The position numbers were made by a program, and so were the translations under genes. Source: Candidatus Omnitrophota bacterium (GTDB lineage: Bacteria > Omnitrophota > Koll11 > Aquiviventales > Aquiviventaceae). Taken from it: DNA of 7,227 nt. Below are positions 5,742 through 7,227 of the stretch, piece after piece; within the stretch, counting starts at the first letter, position 1; every line of letters starts with the position of its first letter. The stretch is taken from the NCBI GenBank assembly GCA_016196415.1, contig JACPXS010000114.1, positions 1 through 7,227 of the forward strand, written 5' to 3'. The notes under the pieces were generated by a model, which was given only the letters and a program-made list of their open reading frames with translations, did not search any database and was not told the DNA's origin.

Positions 5742-7127
5742 ATCGACAACGTCAACGGCGGTGCCAATGGATGGGCGGATGCCAAATGGCTCACCCTGAG
5801 CGAGGCGCTCCTGGAGCGCCTCCGGGGCCGGATGAGCGTCGTGCAAGGCGCCGAAGAGCGCCAGACCCTGGCCGCCGAGGCGCTTGAGAGCCTGGCGCGC
5901 GAGCCTGCGCACAACGGCGTGCCTGAGCTCAGTTCGGAGGAAACGCGCCGCGCGTTCCTCCAAGCCTTCCTAGGTTACGACCTGATCGAAGACTTCCTCG
6001 CTGATCCGTCGATCGAAGACATCATGATCAACGCCACCGACCCCATCTTCGTGCACAAGACGGGCGAGGGAGTGGTCAAGACCGACCGTCAATTCCCGTC
6101 GAACCGGGCGCTGGGCGTCTTCGTCAAAAAGCTCATTATCTTTGGCGGGCGTTCCGAGGTCGACCCCATCAACGATTTGGAGCTCTCAGAGATCCGCGGA
6201 CGGGTAAACATCATCCACTCCCCGTTTGGACCGCACATCACGATCACGCGCGGCAAGCCCACGCCATTGACCATCCTCCACCTGATCGAGCACGGCGCGC
6301 TCTCCGATGAAGTCGCCGCCCAGCTCTGGCTGTATGTCGAGGGGTTGCGGGTGAGGCCGGCGAACCTCGTCATTGCCGGCGGGCCGGGCACGGGCAAAAC
6401 CACGCTGCTGAACGCCCTCCTCAGCTTTATCCCATCGAAAGACCGGATCGTCACGATCGAGGACACGCTGGAGCTCAATACACGCTGCCTGGAGAATTGC
6501 GCCCGATTGGAGAGCTGCCGACGGGTAAAGATGGCGGAGCTGGTCAAAAACAGCCTCCGGATGCGCCCCGAGCGCATCCTGGTCGGTGAGGTGCGCGGGG
6601 TGGAAGCCAACGATCTCATGACCGCCATGAATCTGGGGAAATACTGCATGAGCACCCTCCATGCCTCCTCGGCGCGGGAGACGATCCTGCGCCTGCAGAA
6701 TGAGCCGATGCGGGTGCCGCCGATCCTGGTGGGCCTGGTCGATGTGTTCGTCGTCCTCCGCAAGCTGAATGTCGAGGGCCGCATCGCGCGCGTGGTGCAT
6801 GAGCTGGTGGAGACCGCCGGGCTGGAGCGGGAAACCGTCCTGCTCTCCACGATTTGGACGTACAACTACGAACGAGGGGCGCTGGTGCAGTCGCTCCCGA
6901 GCAGCGTCTACCGAGACCGGCTCGCCGCGGAGTCCGGCCGAACGAGCCTCCACATCATGGAAGAAACTCGGCAGCGGGCCGCCGTCCTGCGGCTCATGCG
7001 CGAGAGCGGACGATTCCAGGACATCGCCTCGGTCACCCGCTTCTGCCAACTCTATAGCGACCGCCCGGAAGCGGCGTTGGACCAGCTCGGGGTCAACGGC
7101 GGGAAGCCTGCACAGCGGCCTCGCTAG
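5742..7127 (+). CDS. CpaF/TadA-type (GspE family) secretion ATPase; start unresolved
   Basis: This hexameric P-loop ATPase should power assembly of a type IV/Tad-like pilus or type II/IV secretion machine at the inner membrane. Numbered from 5742 (461 residues): N-domain with DPSIEDIMIN at 88-97, Walker A GGPGTGKTT at 213-221, Asp box VTIEDTLEL at 237-245, Walker B ILVGEVRG at 279-286, and His box STLHASS at 304-310. Unusual is CLENCARLESC at 249-259, three cysteines just after the Asp box. The C-terminal tail (about 405-450, including MEETRQRAAVLRLM) recalls archaeal members of the family. Start: coding-like sequence begins near 5736 and GGAGGAG precedes an ATC at 5742. Canonical in-frame alternatives are TTG 5562 and TTG 5613 (both upstream of the probable promoters, with a Pro/Arg-rich non-coding-like translation) and ATG 5832 (no good ribosome binding site, 431 residues). 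No TadB/TadC, pilin or secretin gene is in the window. Confidence 0.88.
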   Translation: MDNVNGGANGWADAKWLTLSEALLERLRGRMSVVQGAEERQTLAAEALESLAREPAHNGVPELSSEETRRAFLQAFLGYDLIEDFLADPSIEDIMINATDPIFVHKTGEGVVKTDRQFPSNRALGVFVKKLIIFGGRSEVDPINDLELSEIRGRVNIIHSPFGPHITITRGKPTPLTILHLIEHGALSDEVAAQLWLYVEGLRVRPANLVIAGGPGTGKTTLLNALLSFIPSKDRIVTIEDTLELNTRCLENCARLESCRRVKMAELVKNSLRMRPERILVGEVRGVEANDLMTAMNLGKYCMSTLHASSARETILRLQNEPMRVPPILVGLVDVFVVLRKLNVEGRIARVVHELVETAGLERETVLLSTIWTYNYERGALVQSLPSSVYRDRLAAESGRTSLHIMEETRQRAAVLRLMRESGRFQDIASVTRFCQLYSDRPEAALDQLGVNGGKPAQRPR

Positions 7128-7218
7128 AATTGGTTTCATCACTCCCTCTGTACGGCGGGTGGCAGCCGATCGGACCCGCCCCATGTAGGGATGGATGAAA
7201 CCGATTCTAAATATTTTT
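7126..7218 (+). terminator. Long palindromic hairpin after the ATPase gene, probable terminator
   Basis: AGAATTGGTTTCATC (7126-7140) pairs with GATGAAACCGATTCT (7194-7208): 15 bases with one G-U wobble. Nested inside are TCCCT/AGGGA and GGCGGGT/ACCCGCC, around a loop holding the palindrome CCGATCGG, so the whole 83 bases can fold into one long interrupted stem. The left arm begins within the ATPase stop codon. ATATTTTT ends at 7218, with the T-run starting 5 bases after the stem, so a rho-independent terminator is plausible though the spacing is loose. The long, near-perfect outer arms also fit a small palindromic repeat or MITE-like element; no target-site duplication is visible. Confidence 0.55.
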
Positions 7219-7227
7219 GAGGATCCA

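Noticed and set aside
5492..5914. N-terminal extension of the PEBP frame
   Set aside because: It is Arg/Ser-rich, antisense to the ATPase 5' region, crosses the likely PEBP promoter, and precedes a good signal peptide at 5491.
6186..7184. 332-codon open frame on the minus strand
   Set aside because: It is antisense to the ATPase gene, which has all its nucleotide-binding motifs; the translation is low-complexity and His/Arg-rich.
7221..7226. GGATCC at the window end, possibly a cloning junction
   Set aside because: A single six-base site is expected by chance (another lies near 688), and the window edge is arbitrary.

Overview
This 7.2 kb stretch is bacterial, clearly GC-rich (by eye above 60%) with GC-ending codons. 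It holds seven protein-coding genes and no RNA gene, CRISPR array or insertion sequence that I can see. Six genes lie head-to-tail on the minus strand: a YbhB/YbcL-type PEBP protein, a CbiX-like chelatase, a membrane histidine kinase, mtnP, mtnA, and the first half of a bifunctional aldolase/short-chain dehydrogenase that runs off position 1. One gene, a CpaF/TadA-type secretion ATPase, is divergent on the plus strand. The lineage cannot be fixed from sequence alone. The gene mix and the archaeal-looking ATPase recall deep-branching or candidate bacterial phyla (Omnitrophota and Nitrospirota/NC10-like groups are guesses).

Positions 1-3041 form the most coherent unit: mtnP, mtnA and an aldolase gene, tightly spaced, with an overlapping TGATG stop/start between the last two. 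MtnP would phosphorolyse 5'-methylthioadenosine (or 5'-deoxyadenosine), MtnA would isomerise the sugar phosphate to the ribulose form, and the class II aldolase would split it to DHAP plus a short aldehyde. That is the logic of the DHAP shunt rather than the classical mtnBCDE methionine salvage route. Here the aldolase belongs to a family that normally carries a fused dehydrogenase, which could process the released aldehyde. The dehydrogenase half lies outside the window.

Positions 3082-4125 encode an orphan histidine kinase with two membrane helices and almost no sensor domain. A TATAAT box lies upstream of it. Positions 4219-4806 encode a CbiX-family protein with an extra segment between its two active-site motifs. 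Positions 4910-5491 encode the PEBP protein, with an export signal and a second, strongly Shine-Dalgarno-supported internal start.

Positions 5492-5741 form a divergent control region of about 250 bases. It holds a good sigma70-type promoter reading left (TTGACG-17-TAAAGT) and a weaker one reading right. The CpaF-type ATPase follows, with an unusual cysteine cluster and no canonical start codon where the ribosome binding site predicts one. Its stop codon is embedded in a long, nearly perfect palindrome (7126-7208), followed by a T-rich stretch, so the ATPase may be transcribed alone.
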